A stretch of DNA of 64,000 bases from Streptomyces sp. CB02980 (GTDB taxonomy: Bacteria > Actinomycetota > Actinomycetes > Streptomycetales > Streptomycetaceae): contig NZ_JACSCH020000026.1 in the NCBI RefSeq assembly GCF_014451325.2, positions 41,368 through 105,367 of the forward strand, in the 5' to 3' direction. The position numbers and the translations under genes were made by a program. Below the pieces are notes generated by a model. The model was not told the origin of the DNA and did not search any database. It saw nothing but the letters and a program-made list of their open reading frames with translations. Of this stretch, positions 1 through 7,678 are shown in pieces (the stretch's first letter is position 1; every line of letters starts with the position of its first letter).

Positions 1-229
1 CTGGGACCCCGTACCGCTGTCTCCCGTGGAGGCGGTGCCGCTGATCGCCCCGACCCCGCTGCTCATCGTGCACGGCGACCGGGACGCGTACTTCCCGCTC
101 GACCACCCGCGGATGCTGGCCGGGGCCGGCGAGGCGGAGCTGTGGCTGGAGCGGGGGATGGGCCACGCCGAGAACGCGGCGGACGAGGAGCTGCTCGCCC
201 GCATCGGGAACTGGCTCACGCGCGCATAG
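1..229 (+). CDS. alpha/beta hydrolase, C-terminal end (partial)
   Basis: Only the last ~75 codons are present; the gene begins before the window. The visible part holds the sequence LLIVHGDRD, the usual segment before the acid residue of alpha/beta hydrolases, and a GMGHAENA segment near the end that supplies the catalytic histidine position. The family is certain enough but the substrate cannot be told. The next gene starts 45 bp after the stop with its own ribosome binding site, so the two could be co-transcribed. Confidence 0.7.
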   Translation, partial: WDPVPLSPVEAVPLIAPTPLLIVHGDRDAYFPLDHPRMLAGAGEAELWLERGMGHAENAADEELLARIGNWLTRA

Positions 230-273
230 CCCATCATGGGGGGCGGCGCGCACACGAACGAAGGGAGCCCGCT

Positions 274-528
274 ATGGCAGCGGGAACCATCCGCTACTGG
301 GCCGCGGCCAAGGCCGCCGCCGGTGTCGCGGAGGAGCCGTACACCGCCGAGCACCTCGCCGAGGCCCTCGACGCGGCCCGCGCGAAGCACCCGGGCGAGC
401 TCGTCCAGGTGCTCAAGCGGTGCTCGTTCCTGGTCGACGGCGACCCCGTCGGGACCCGGAGCCATGAGACGGTACGGCTTGCCGAGGGCGGCACGGTCGA
501 GGTGCTCCCCCCGTTCGCAGGAGGGTGA
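274..528 (+). CDS. MoaD/ThiS family sulfur carrier-like protein
   Basis: 84 residues with a beta-grasp pattern ending in FAGG. The C-terminal Gly-Gly is the residue pair that is adenylated and thiocarboxylated in MoaD and ThiS proteins, so a sulfur-carrier role is likely, perhaps in molybdopterin synthesis. No moaE, moeB or thi gene lies beside it, so the partner pathway is unknown. The ATG at 274 is chosen because AAGGGAG sits 7 bp upstream and the product then has the normal family length. It lies 10 bp before the next gene. Confidence 0.75.
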   Translation: MAAGTIRYWAAAKAAAGVAEEPYTAEHLAEALDAARAKHPGELVQVLKRCSFLVDGDPVGTRSHETVRLAEGGTVEVLPPFAGG

Positions 529-538
529 ACCCCAGATC

Positions 539-1816
539 ATGAGCAACGACCAGTACTACGGCGGTCAGCAGTACGACCCGTACGCGAACGGGACCGCGAA
601 CGGGACCGGGAACGCGAACGGGACCGGGAGCGGGAGCGGGAGCGGTCACCAGGAGCAGCAGGGCCCCGACGTCACCCAGACGTGGGAGGGCCAGACCTGG
701 GACACCCAGTTCCAGCCGGCCGTCACGTACGAGCAGGTCCGGGCCGACCGGGCGCAGGCCGCGCAGGGCCGGCAGGGCCACCAGCAGCAGCCGCACCAGC
801 CTCAGCAGCAGCAGCCGTACGAGGCGTACGCGTCGAGCCAGGCCTCCTACGAGTCGTACGGGACCCCCGCCGCGTACTACGCGGAGCCGCAGCACCAGCA
901 GCCGCAGCCGCCGCAGGCACAGCCTCAGCACCAGTCTCAGCCGGTGGCGGCTCCCGCCCCGGCCCCCGCCCCCGTCGCGGAGCCCGTTCCGGCGCCCCCC
1001 GCGCCGTCCGGTGAGGCGGGTCCCGGCTGGTCCTCGCCGACCACCTCCGGGAACACCCGGATCACCGACGCCCAGCGCGCCCGCGCCGAGGGCCGCTCGC
1101 CGGTCATCGAGCCGGGGATGCAGCCCGCCGCGCTGACCGCCGTCCTCGGGCTGCTGCTCGCCGGTGGCGCCGCCCTCGGCACGTACGCGCTGCTCGTCCC
1201 GCTCGTAGTGCTCCAGGGCCTCACCGCCGCCGGCTGGTTCCGGCTCAACGGCATGTGGCCCGCCCGTCAGGGCATCGCCCTCGCCTTCGCCGGCGGCCTC
1301 GCCGCCGACGCGGCCCTGCTCGTCACCGGCCGGGAGAACGCGGCCGCCGCGATCTTCGGCACCCTCGGCGTCTGGGTGCTGCTCTGCCTGGTCCTCCAGC
1401 TGCGCAGCCACGCCGACCCGGACGAGCGCATGTACGGCCTGATGGCCACCATCGCCTCGGCGGCGCTGGCCGTCGTCGCCACCGGACACCTGGGCGCCGA
1501 CCCGGACGCGGTCGTCGTCGGAGGGGTCGCGGTGGCCGCGGCCGTCCTCGCCCGGGCGCTCCCGCTGCCCGGACCCGTCTCCCTGATCGCCGCGCTGCTG
1601 GCCTCGGCGGGCGCGGGGATCGCGGCCGGCGGTCTCGCCGACCTGGGCTCCTCCGGTGCGCTCCTCGGCCTCGGGGCCGGGGTCTGCGCGCTGGTCGGCC
1701 TGCGGGTGGCGAGCTACGACTACCCGTCCCGCTTCGTGCACATGACGGCCGGTGTCGCGCTGCCGCTGACGGCCGCCGCACCCGCCGTCTACCTGCTGGG
1801 CAGGGCTCTGGTCTGA
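539..1816 (+). CDS. multi-pass membrane protein with Gln/Pro-rich N-terminus
   Basis: 425 residues in two halves. Roughly residues 1-190 are low complexity, with Asn-Gly-Thr repeats, poly-Gln/His tracts and an Ala-Pro tract, probably a disordered cytoplasmic tail. The rest is about eight hydrophobic segments with short loops, indicating an integral membrane protein. No family motif is recognised. The ATG at 539 follows a GGAGG about 15 bp upstream and 10 bp after the MoaD-like gene stop. Transport or cell-envelope organisation is possible, but function is unknown. Confidence 0.7.
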   Translation: MSNDQYYGGQQYDPYANGTANGTGNANGTGSGSGSGHQEQQGPDVTQTWEGQTWDTQFQPAVTYEQVRADRAQAAQGRQGHQQQPHQPQQQQPYEAYASSQASYESYGTPAAYYAEPQHQQPQPPQAQPQHQSQPVAAPAPAPAPVAEPVPAPPAPSGEAGPGWSSPTTSGNTRITDAQRARAEGRSPVIEPGMQPAALTAVLGLLLAGGAALGTYALLVPLVVLQGLTAAGWFRLNGMWPARQGIALAFAGGLAADAALLVTGRENAAAAIFGTLGVWVLLCLVLQLRSHADPDERMYGLMATIASAALAVVATGHLGADPDAVVVGGVAVAAAVLARALPLPGPVSLIAALLASAGAGIAAGGLADLGSSGALLGLGAGVCALVGLRVASYDYPSRFVHMTAGVALPLTAAAPAVYLLGRALV

Positions 1817-1856
1817 TCCCCGTACCCGGCCCCGGGCGGACCTTGAGCGGACACCG

Positions 1857-1905
1857 GTCCGGCCCTGGTCCGGCCCTGGTCCGGCCTCGGTCCGGCCTCG
1901 GTCCG
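1857..1905 (+). repeat. 11-bp tandem repeat, about 4.5 copies
   Basis: The unit GGTCCGGCCCT (or GGTCCGGCCTC) repeats with an 11-bp period beginning 41 bp after the stop of the preceding membrane-protein gene. It is one of several short tandem arrays found at gene 3' ends in this window. Confidence 0.85.
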
Positions 1906-1998
1906 GACCGGGCACGGGAACCAACCGGCCCCCCGACGCGTCGATCTTCGTGTCGGGGGGCCGGAACACATCCATTTCCATCGGGGGGACCACAGCCC

Positions 1999-2685
1999 AT
2001 GCGAGCACTGCGGATTCTGTTGATCGTGGCCGTCGTGCTGGGCGGGATCCTGGTGGGGATCGACCGGCTGGCCGTGGCGTACGCCGAGGACGAGGCGGCG
2101 GGCCGGGTGAAGCTGGCCTCCGTCGACAGCGACGCCATAGAGGTCGACATCAAGGGCTTCCCGTTCCTGACCCAGGTCGTGGACAAGCACTTCGACGAGG
2201 TCGACGTGAAGGCGACCGGCGTCAAGGCGCAGGCGGGCAGCAAGCGCATCCGGGTCGGCGAGCTGACCGTGGCGCTGCGGGACGTGACCGTGACCGGCGA
2301 CTGGGCGGGCGCGAAGGCCGGTTCCGCGAGCGGCACCGCCCTCATCTCGTACGCGGACCTCACCGCCGCCTCCGACCAGGAGGCCGTCGTCGCCTACGGC
2401 GGCAACGGCAAGGTGAAGGTGACCGGCGGCGTGAAGGTGATGGGCCGCACCCTGACCCGTACGGTCCTGTCGACGGTGACCGTGGTGAACGGCGACACGA
2501 TCCGGGTCCGCGCCGACGAGGTGCCCGGCGAGGGCATCCCGGGCATCGAGGACCTGGTCCGCGCCCGGACCGACTTCGAGCGTCCGATCGGTGTGATCGC
2601 CGGGATGAAGGTCGAGAAGGTCGAGCCGAGGCCGGACGGTCTGGCCGTCACCGTGACCGGCAAGGACGTCGTCCTGGCGGGCTGA
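1999..2685 (+). CDS. LmeA-like DUF2993 phospholipid-binding protein
   Basis: 228 residues. An N-terminal hydrophobic segment (about residues 3-25) is a signal peptide or anchor. The mature part has repeated beta-strand segments with the VDIKGFPFLTQ and FDEVDVKATGV motifs typical of DUF2993 proteins. Mycobacterial LmeA of this family binds phosphoinositides and supports mannan elongation; here a lipid-binding role at the outer face of the membrane is inferred. The ATG at 1999 lies after a G-rich Shine-Dalgarno-like stretch (TCGGGGGGAC). The gene stands alone between two non-coding stretches. Confidence 0.75.
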   Translation: MRALRILLIVAVVLGGILVGIDRLAVAYAEDEAAGRVKLASVDSDAIEVDIKGFPFLTQVVDKHFDEVDVKATGVKAQAGSKRIRVGELTVALRDVTVTGDWAGAKAGSASGTALISYADLTAASDQEAVVAYGGNGKVKVTGGVKVMGRTLTRTVLSTVTVVNGDTIRVRADEVPGEGIPGIEDLVRARTDFERPIGVIAGMKVEKVEPRPDGLAVTVTGKDVVLAG

Positions 2686-2926
2686 CGGCCCGGAGAGCCG
2701 ACCGAGCTGTCCAAGCCGCCCAAGCCGCCCGTAGGCCCCGGCACGTACCCGTTGGTCACATGCTGAGACACCGCTGTCCGACCAGCAGAATCAGAACCGG
2801 ACGCCCCGGTGCGGAGGCGCCCGGATCCCTCTCGTACCGTGATCGCGTCTCGTATCTCGGACGATCGCGTCTCAAAATACGACACACCGGTGACACGGCC
2901 GCCTGTCCGTCCCTACGATCGAGGGC
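2686..2926. other. intergenic stretch without a gene, promoter at its right end
   Basis: No plausible coding sequence is seen. The only clear feature is the promoter-like pair at the right edge that would serve the small leader peptide gene starting at 2927. Confidence 0.5.
2890..2919 (+). promoter_or_regulatory. putative promoter of the leader peptide-sseA transcript (leaderless)
   Basis: A -35-like GTGACA (2890-2895) and a -10-like TACGAT (2914-2919) are 18 bp apart. The -10 ends 7 nt before the ATG of the leader peptide, so transcription would start at or next to the A of that ATG, giving a leaderless message as described for the mycobacterial Cys-leader peptides. Confidence 0.55.
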
Positions 2927-3007
2927 ATGAAGCGACAGGCGGATCTCACGAAGCGGCGGGCAGTAGACCTGTGCCGCGTCGCCGCCATGCTCTGTCGCTC
3001 CGTCTGA
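2927..3007 (+). CDS. Cys-containing leader peptide (Ms5788A-like)
   Basis: 26 codons that include the conserved block LTKRRAVDLCRVAA, with Cys at positions 16 and 23. Peptides with this block precede sulfur-assimilation and rhodanese genes in actinobacteria. In Mycobacterium smegmatis related leaderless Cys-rich short ORFs act as cysteine-responsive attenuators of the downstream operon. The match of sequence and of position (about 200 bp before sseA) makes the identification strong; the attenuation mechanism in this organism is inferred. No Shine-Dalgarno is visible, in keeping with a leaderless start. Confidence 0.85.
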   Translation: MKRQADLTKRRAVDLCRVAAMLCRSV

Positions 3008-3211
3008 GCGGGACTCACCACTCCCGTATTCCTCAGGCCCTCCGACCGAGGTCGGGGCCGCCCCGTGTAGCCGTACGCACGTCCGTCACGCACGTCCGCT
3101 TGCCCGACACGTCCCTGACACGTCACCCGACGAGCCGCCCGCGACGAGGCGTACCGCACCACATCGCACACCCGCACCACACCGCCGCACACTGCCCCGG
3201 AGGAGAACAGC

Positions 3212-4057
3212 ATGGCTCGCAGCGACGTCCTGGTCGACGCGGACTGGGTCGAGGCCAACCTCGACAACCCGCAGGTCGCCATCGTCGAGGTGGACGAGGA
3301 CACCTCGGCCTACGAGAAGAACCACATCCGCAACGCCATCCGTATCGACTGGACCCAGGACCTGCAGGACCCGGTCCGCCGCGACTTCATCGACCAGGAG
3401 GGCTTCGAGAAGCTCCTCTCGGCGAAGGGCATCGCGAACGACACCACGGTCGTCCTCTACGGCGGCAACAACAACTGGTTCGCCTCCTACGCCTACTGGT
3501 ACTTCAAGCTCTACGGCCACCAGGACGTGAAGCTCCTCGACGGCGGCCGCAAGAAGTGGGAGCTCGACTCCCGCGACCTGGTCGACGGCTCCGCCGTGCC
3601 GGCCCGCCCGGCCACGGAGTACAAGGCGAAGGCCCAGGACTCCTCGATCCGCGCGTTCCGCGACGACGTCGTGGCCGCGATCGGCGCCCAGAACCTGGTC
3701 GACGTCCGCTCGCCCGACGAGTTCTCCGGCAAGCTGCTCGCCCCGGCGCACCTCCCGCAGGAGCAGTCGCAGCGCCCCGGCCACGTGCCGAGCGCCCGCA
3801 ACATCCCGTGGTCGAAGAACGCCAACGACGACGGCACGTTCAAGTCGGACGACGAGCTCAAGGCCCTCTACGAGGACGAGCAGGTCGATCTGGCGAAGGA
3901 CACCATCGCCTACTGCCGCATCGGTGAGCGCTCCGCGCTCACGTGGTTCGTGCTGCACGAGCTGCTCGAGGTCACGAACGTCAAGAACTACGACGGCTCG
4001 TGGACCGAGTACGGCTCCCTCGTCGGCGTGCCGATCGAGCTCGGCGCCAACAAGTAA
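3212..4057 (+). CDS. sseA: thiosulfate sulfurtransferase (rhodanese)
   Basis: 281 residues with two rhodanese domains. The active-site loop CRIGER starts with Cys235, which carries the persulfide in this family. The first domain (about 1-130) lacks the cysteine, as is usual. Rhodaneses transfer sulfane sulfur from thiosulfate or other donors to acceptors in the cytoplasm. A strong GGAGGAG site precedes the ATG. The gene follows a cysteine-leader peptide and is followed 49 bp later by a DUF1416 gene, the usual actinobacterial pairing, so sulfur-dependent control by attenuation is likely. Confidence 0.95.
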   Translation: MARSDVLVDADWVEANLDNPQVAIVEVDEDTSAYEKNHIRNAIRIDWTQDLQDPVRRDFIDQEGFEKLLSAKGIANDTTVVLYGGNNNWFASYAYWYFKLYGHQDVKLLDGGRKKWELDSRDLVDGSAVPARPATEYKAKAQDSSIRAFRDDVVAAIGAQNLVDVRSPDEFSGKLLAPAHLPQEQSQRPGHVPSARNIPWSKNANDDGTFKSDDELKALYEDEQVDLAKDTIAYCRIGERSALTWFVLHELLEVTNVKNYDGSWTEYGSLVGVPIELGANK

Positions 4058-4106
4058 CCCCGGACCCTCCCTCCTCCGGACCCCTCGACCGTAAGGACAG
4101 AACGAC

Positions 4107-4394
4107 ATGTGTGGAGCGCAGCCCGGCGGCCCCGACGCCTCGACGATCAAGCCCGGTGAGACCACCATCCAGGGTTTCGTGACCAAGGACGGCCAGCCCG
4201 TCACCGGTTACGTCCGCCTCCTGGACTCGACCGGCGAGTTCACGGCCGAGGTCCCGACCTCCGCCACCGGCCAGTTCCGTTTCTACGCGGCCGAGGGCAC
4301 CTGGACCGTCCGCGCCCTGGTCCCCGGCGGCACCGCCGACCGCCAGGTCGTGGCGCAGCACGGTGGCCTCGCGGAGGTCGCCATCGCGGTCTGA
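4107..4394 (+). CDS. DUF1416 protein (rhodanese operon partner)
   Basis: 95 residues starting MCGAQPGG, then a single beta-sandwich-like domain with GFVTKDGQPVTGYVRLLD. This is the DUF1416 family, nearly always found right after sseA in actinobacteria. The Cys at position 2 is invariant as far as I recall and might accept sulfur from SseA; that is inference. The ATG at 4107 follows TAAGGACAG. The operon ends in a long hairpin just downstream. Confidence 0.85.
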   Translation: MCGAQPGGPDASTIKPGETTIQGFVTKDGQPVTGYVRLLDSTGEFTAEVPTSATGQFRFYAAEGTWTVRALVPGGTADRQVVAQHGGLAEVAIAV

Positions 4395-4412
4395 TCCGCG
4401 ACACCGAACCGG

Positions 4413-4476
4413 CCGAAGGGCCGTGCCTCCTGGGGGGTTGGACGCCATTTCCAGGACTTGAGGCACGGCCCTTCGG
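4413..4476 (+). terminator. hairpin terminator after the sseA operon
   Basis: A perfect 16-bp inverted repeat (4413-4428 and 4461-4476) encloses a 32-nt loop, in which a further TCCTGG/CCAGGA pair can form. It ends the sseA-DUF1416 transcript. There is no clear T-run, which is usual in Streptomyces. Confidence 0.75.
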
Positions 4477-4485
4477 TCGTACCCT
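4458..4485 (+). promoter_or_regulatory. putative leaderless promoter embedded in the terminator arm
   Basis: TTGAGG (4458-4463) and TACCCT (4480-4485) are 16 bp apart, and the -10 ends 6 nt before the GTG at 4492. The -35 lies in the 3' arm of the preceding terminator hairpin. Inferred from sequence only. Confidence 0.45.
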
Positions 4486-4491
4486 GAAGGT

Positions 4492-4755
4492 GTGTACGCA
4501 CGACGTCGCCACGTCTATTTCTGGATGATGGGCGCCTGCCTGCTGCTCTTCGTGGGCGCCTGGGCCGTCGTGCGCCTTTTCTCGATGCCGGTGGCCATCG
4601 GCATGTGCGTGGTCGCCATGGTCATCCCCCCGGTCGCCGCGATGGTCGCGAACCGTCGGGGCCCGGAGGACCGCTGGTGGGACGACCCCTCGGGCGACCC
4701 GAAGTCGGACGAGTGGTGGGACGAGCTGGACGGCAAGAAGCGCCGGGAGCCCTGA
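4492..4755 (+). CDS. DUF3099 small membrane protein
   Basis: 87 residues with two transmembrane helices (about 9-28 and 31-52), then a short charged cytoplasmic tail with a WWDDPSGDPKSDEWWDEL segment typical of DUF3099 proteins. Function is unknown. The GTG at 4492 is used because it would be the first base of a leaderless transcript; no Shine-Dalgarno is present. Confidence 0.75.
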   Translation: MYARRRHVYFWMMGACLLLFVGAWAVVRLFSMPVAIGMCVVAMVIPPVAAMVANRRGPEDRWWDDPSGDPKSDEWWDELDGKKRREP

Positions 4756-4757
4756 CC

Positions 4758-4779
4758 GCCGGCCGACGAGTCGGCCGGC
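4758..4779. terminator. bidirectional hairpin between convergent genes
   Basis: GCCGGCCGA and TCGGCCGGC form a perfect 9-bp stem with a CGAG loop, three bases after the DUF3099 stop and 18 bp before the stop of the facing RidA gene. Confidence 0.65.
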
Positions 4780-4797
4780 TGGGCCGTGTCCCTTCGA

Positions 4798-5208
4798 TCA
4801 GGAATCAAGCACGGCTGCGACGGCTTCGATCTCTACGAGCTGGCCGTCATAGCCGAGCACGGTGACACCCATCAGCGTGCTGGGCACGTCGTGATCACCG
4901 AACGCGTCCCGGACGACCTCCCACGCCGTCACCAGGTCCTCCCGCCGGTGAGAGGCAACGAGAACACGGGTGCTGATGACATCGTGCAGTGACGCGCCCG
5001 AGTCCGTCAGAGCGGTCCGCATGTTCTCCACAGCCCTGGCCGCCTGCCCCGCGACGTCCCCGATCGCCGCAGTGGAGCCATCCTCGTTCAGAGGACATGC
5101 TCCGGCCAGGAAGATCAGCCGTGACTCGGCCGGGGCCGTGGCCGCGTAGGCGTACTCCGCGACATCGGACAGGGAGGCGGAGCGAATCAGGGTGACGGCA
5201 CGCGGCAC
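4798..5208 (-). CDS. RidA/YjgF family protein
   Basis: 136 residues of the RidA fold: RLIFLAGACPLNEDG near the start, AARAVENMRTAL in the middle and VEIEAVAAVLDS at the end. RidA proteins hydrolyse reactive enamine/imine intermediates made by PLP enzymes; the usual arginine that binds the carboxylate is replaced in this divergent subgroup, so activity is uncertain. A GTG start is chosen because GAAAGGAAG lies just upstream; an in-frame ATG 30 bp earlier has no such site. Confidence 0.75.
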   Translation of the reverse strand: MPRAVTLIRSASLSDVAEYAYAATAPAESRLIFLAGACPLNEDGSTAAIGDVAGQAARAVENMRTALTDSGASLHDVISTRVLVASHRREDLVTAWEVVRDAFGDHDVPSTLMGVTVLGYDGQLVEIEAVAAVLDS

Positions 5209-5356
5209 GGGCTTCCTTTCGCGGCAGCTACAGGGCACTCAGGACCTTCTCAAAGGTCGACTCCGCGTGCGACGCGTTTTCCCGGCCCGTCGACTCCCGT
5301 GACGGGCCGCTGCCGCCAGCCGCCCCATGGATCTCACGTGATCGAAGAGACACCCC

Positions 5357-5722
5357 CTAGTAGACGAGGGCCTGCGTCTCGTCCGCCATCGCCTCCTGGA
5401 CGAAGAGCTGGGCGCCGGCGATGCGGAAGCCCTCCAGGAGGTCCTTCTCCTCGATGTCACGGCGGGCCGCGCACTGCGTGCAGACCGTGATGCGGCCGCC
5501 GCCCGCCAGGATCCCGTCGATCAGGTCCGGGAGCGGCGCGGCGTGCGGGAGCTCGAACTCGGCGGCGCGGCCGGGGAGGGCGAACCACGAGGACTCGCCG
5601 GTCAGCCAGAGCGAGACCTCGACGCCGCTGGCGGCGGCCACGGCGGCCACCGTGAAGGCCTGGGAGCAGCGTTCGGGGGCCTCGGCCCCCGCGGTCACCT
5701 TGATCACGAGCTTCTTCGGCAT
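5357..5722 (-). CDS. DsrE family protein
   Basis: 121 residues starting MPKKLVIKVTAGAEAPERC. The core AFTVAAVAAASGVEVSLWLTGE and the CTQCAARRDIEEKDLL segment match DsrE/DsrF-like sulfur-relay proteins, in which a cysteine handles sulfur. Here Cys residues in the CTQC segment are candidates. Its nearness to sseA hints at a sulfur link but it is not in that operon. The ATG at 5722 has a TACAGT -10-like hexamer 7 nt upstream, so the message may be leaderless. Confidence 0.75.
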   Translation of the reverse strand: MPKKLVIKVTAGAEAPERCSQAFTVAAVAAASGVEVSLWLTGESSWFALPGRAAEFELPHAAPLPDLIDGILAGGGRITVCTQCAARRDIEEKDLLEGFRIAGAQLFVQEAMADETQALVY

Positions 5723-5729
5723 ATGCCGA

Positions 5730-5735
5730 ACTGTA
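5730..5735 (-). promoter_or_regulatory. putative -10 of the DsrE gene (leaderless)
   Basis: TACAGT on the minus strand ends 7 nt before the ATG. No convincing -35 is visible. Confidence 0.35.
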
Positions 5736-5825
5736 ATGTGCGGCACCGCAACCCCCGGTGTCCCCCACGGGTCTGGTGGGTGCGCGGATGACGGAATCCG
5801 CGCTTCAGGTCTCGTGGGGGGACTC

Positions 5826-6842
5826 TTGAGCAGCGAAGAAAGCACCCGAAATCCGGAAACGGCACCGCCGCCGAACCCGGAGCCGGGCACGGAAACCGCA
5901 CCTCCGGTCGTGTCGCAGGACGCACCGGACGATGTGGCTCCGGTCACAGAGCCGGCCGTGGACCCGGCCGTGGACCCGGCCGTGGACCCGGCCGCGCCGC
6001 CGGTTGTAGCGCCGGTCGTGCCGTCGGCCGTGGACCCGGTTGCAGAGCCGGCCGCGCCGCCGGTCGTCGAGCCGGTCACAGAGCCGGTCACAGAGCCGGT
6101 CGTGCCGGTCGCCGTGCGGCCGCGCCGCCGCGTCCTCCGTACCGTCGGGCTGATCGCCGTCGCCGCCGTCCTCGGCCTCGTCGGCGGCACGGCCGTCGGC
6201 TACCGCATCCAGGCCGACCGCGAACCGACCGCCCTGCCGCCGCTGAACCAGCCGGACCTCGCCCACCCGAAGCCGCTCCCCAAGGGGCAGAAGGCGAAGC
6301 CGCTCCCGGCCTCGGAGGACCTCCGGGCGAAGGCGGAGGGCGACCTGCGGAAGCTGCTGCTGCCGAAGCCCGCCGGAGCGAAGAAGGCCGAGTTCGCCGA
6401 CGCCGACGGCTGGATGCCGGTGAACGAGTTCGCGTCCAACTTCAAGGGGCCGAGCAACGCGCTCGACTACCAGCTGGACCTGGGCATCCGGCGGATCGCG
6501 GTCACCTCCTGGGAGACGGGCCGGCACAGGGCGACCGAGATCCGGCTCGTCCAGTACCGCTCGAACGACGCCCTCGGCGCGCAGGAGTTCGCCGAGGACC
6601 AGCAGGGCTACATGCCGGACGAGGACTTCGCCGACAGCGAGGGCAAGGCCCTCAAGGGCTCGGCCGACGGCCGCTACTACGTCTTCCCCGTGCAGAGGAA
6701 GGCCGGCTACCTGGACATGTACGAGGCCCGGGCCTACTTCTACCGCGGTGACATCGCGGTGGAGATCTTCGTCGTCGACACCGAGAAGGTCTCCGAGAAA
6801 GACATCCGTTCGCTGGCCGAGCGACAGCTGGGGCGCCTGTGA
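5826..6842 (+). CDS. membrane-anchored extracytoplasmic protein, paralogue 1 of 3
   Basis: 338 residues. An acidic Pro/Val/Glu N-terminus contains tandem VDPA and EPVT units (DNA repeat at 5955-5990), then a single helix (about 106-126) preceded by a run of arginines, then an outward-facing domain with LRKLLLPKPAG at 174-184. The N-terminus is therefore cytoplasmic. The TTG at 5826 is favoured because of an adjacent G-rich stretch; a GTG at 5814 is an alternative. The gene overlaps the next by 4 bp. No known family is recognised, but the two following genes share this architecture. Confidence 0.7.
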   Translation: MSSEESTRNPETAPPPNPEPGTETAPPVVSQDAPDDVAPVTEPAVDPAVDPAVDPAAPPVVAPVVPSAVDPVAEPAAPPVVEPVTEPVTEPVVPVAVRPRRRVLRTVGLIAVAAVLGLVGGTAVGYRIQADREPTALPPLNQPDLAHPKPLPKGQKAKPLPASEDLRAKAEGDLRKLLLPKPAGAKKAEFADADGWMPVNEFASNFKGPSNALDYQLDLGIRRIAVTSWETGRHRATEIRLVQYRSNDALGAQEFAEDQQGYMPDEDFADSEGKALKGSADGRYYVFPVQRKAGYLDMYEARAYFYRGDIAVEIFVVDTEKVSEKDIRSLAERQLGRL

Positions 6843-7678
6843 GTGAGGACCGGAACGACGTGACCGAACCCGTGACCGAACCCATGGCCGAAGCGGTGGC
6901 CGAACCCGTGGCGAAGCGGGGCGTCCGGCGGGTCCTGCTCCGGGTCGTCCTGCCCTCCGTGCTCGTCCTCAGCCTGATCGGCGGCGGCGTCACCTACACC
7001 GCGCTCACCGTCTCCTCCGCCGACCGCACCGCGCCGACGACACTGTGGGGCACGCCCGAGAAGACCGCGCAGGACGAGGACCCGGCCGCCGCGCTGGCGC
7101 GCGGCAAGGCCGGAACGCCGCTGAGCAAGCTCCTCCTGCCGCTTCCGGAGGGGTACGAGTTCGGCCCCGACGAGGAGCTGTACGGGAACGACGGCGAGCT
7201 CGGGGCCGCGGAGGCGACCGCCCTGACGAAGCAGGCGGGCGAGGGGCTCTCCGGGAAGAAGCGCCGCCAGTTCGAGAAGGACGTCGACAAGCTCGGCATC
7301 GAGGGCATCGGAGTCCGGTCCTTCGCCGACCTGAACAACGACGTCGTCGTCTCCGTGGAGCTGGCGCGGATGAAGGACAAGAAGCAGATCAAGAGCACCT
7401 ACCTGCTGCGCAAGAGGGTCATGGACCTTCTGGAGTTCCCGAAGGGCCCCAAGGTGAAGGACCACCGGAACGCCGTCTGCTACCTCGCCCCCGAGAACGA
7501 TTCGCTGGACAAGAAGGAGCGGGCCGCGGCGCTGGAGGAGATGATCTGCCTCGCGTACGACTCCGAGGTCTTCGTCATCGTCAAGGCGGCGGGCGCCAAG
7601 CCGTTCGACAAGGCGCGCGTGGCGAAGCTGCTGACGCAGCAGCTCGACCACATCGCATCCCCGGGGGAGTACGTATGA
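6839..7678 (+). CDS. membrane-anchored extracytoplasmic protein, paralogue 2 of 3
   Basis: 279 residues. It starts with a GTG inside a GTGA overlap with the preceding stop. A short EPVTEPMAEAV repeat region, an Arg-rich flank and one helix (about 35-56) are followed by an outer domain with LSKLLLPLPEG at 95-105, the same motif and spacing as in the flanking genes. Two cysteines in the C-terminal third could form a disulfide. It is translationally coupled on both sides. Confidence 0.7.
   Translation: MSEDRNDVTEPVTEPMAEAVAEPVAKRGVRRVLLRVVLPSVLVLSLIGGGVTYTALTVSSADRTAPTTLWGTPEKTAQDEDPAAALARGKAGTPLSKLLLPLPEGYEFGPDEELYGNDGELGAAEATALTKQAGEGLSGKKRRQFEKDVDKLGIEGIGVRSFADLNNDVVVSVELARMKDKKQIKSTYLLRKRVMDLLEFPKGPKVKDHRNAVCYLAPENDSLDKKERAAALEEMICLAYDSEVFVIVKAAGAKPFDKARVAKLLTQQLDHIASPGEYV

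Noticed and set aside
413..2008. Long Arg/Gly-rich reading frame on the minus strand opposite two membrane/lipid protein genes
   Set aside because: High GC keeps many antisense frames open; it lacks a ribosome binding site and recognisable domain, and the opposite strand has clear genes.
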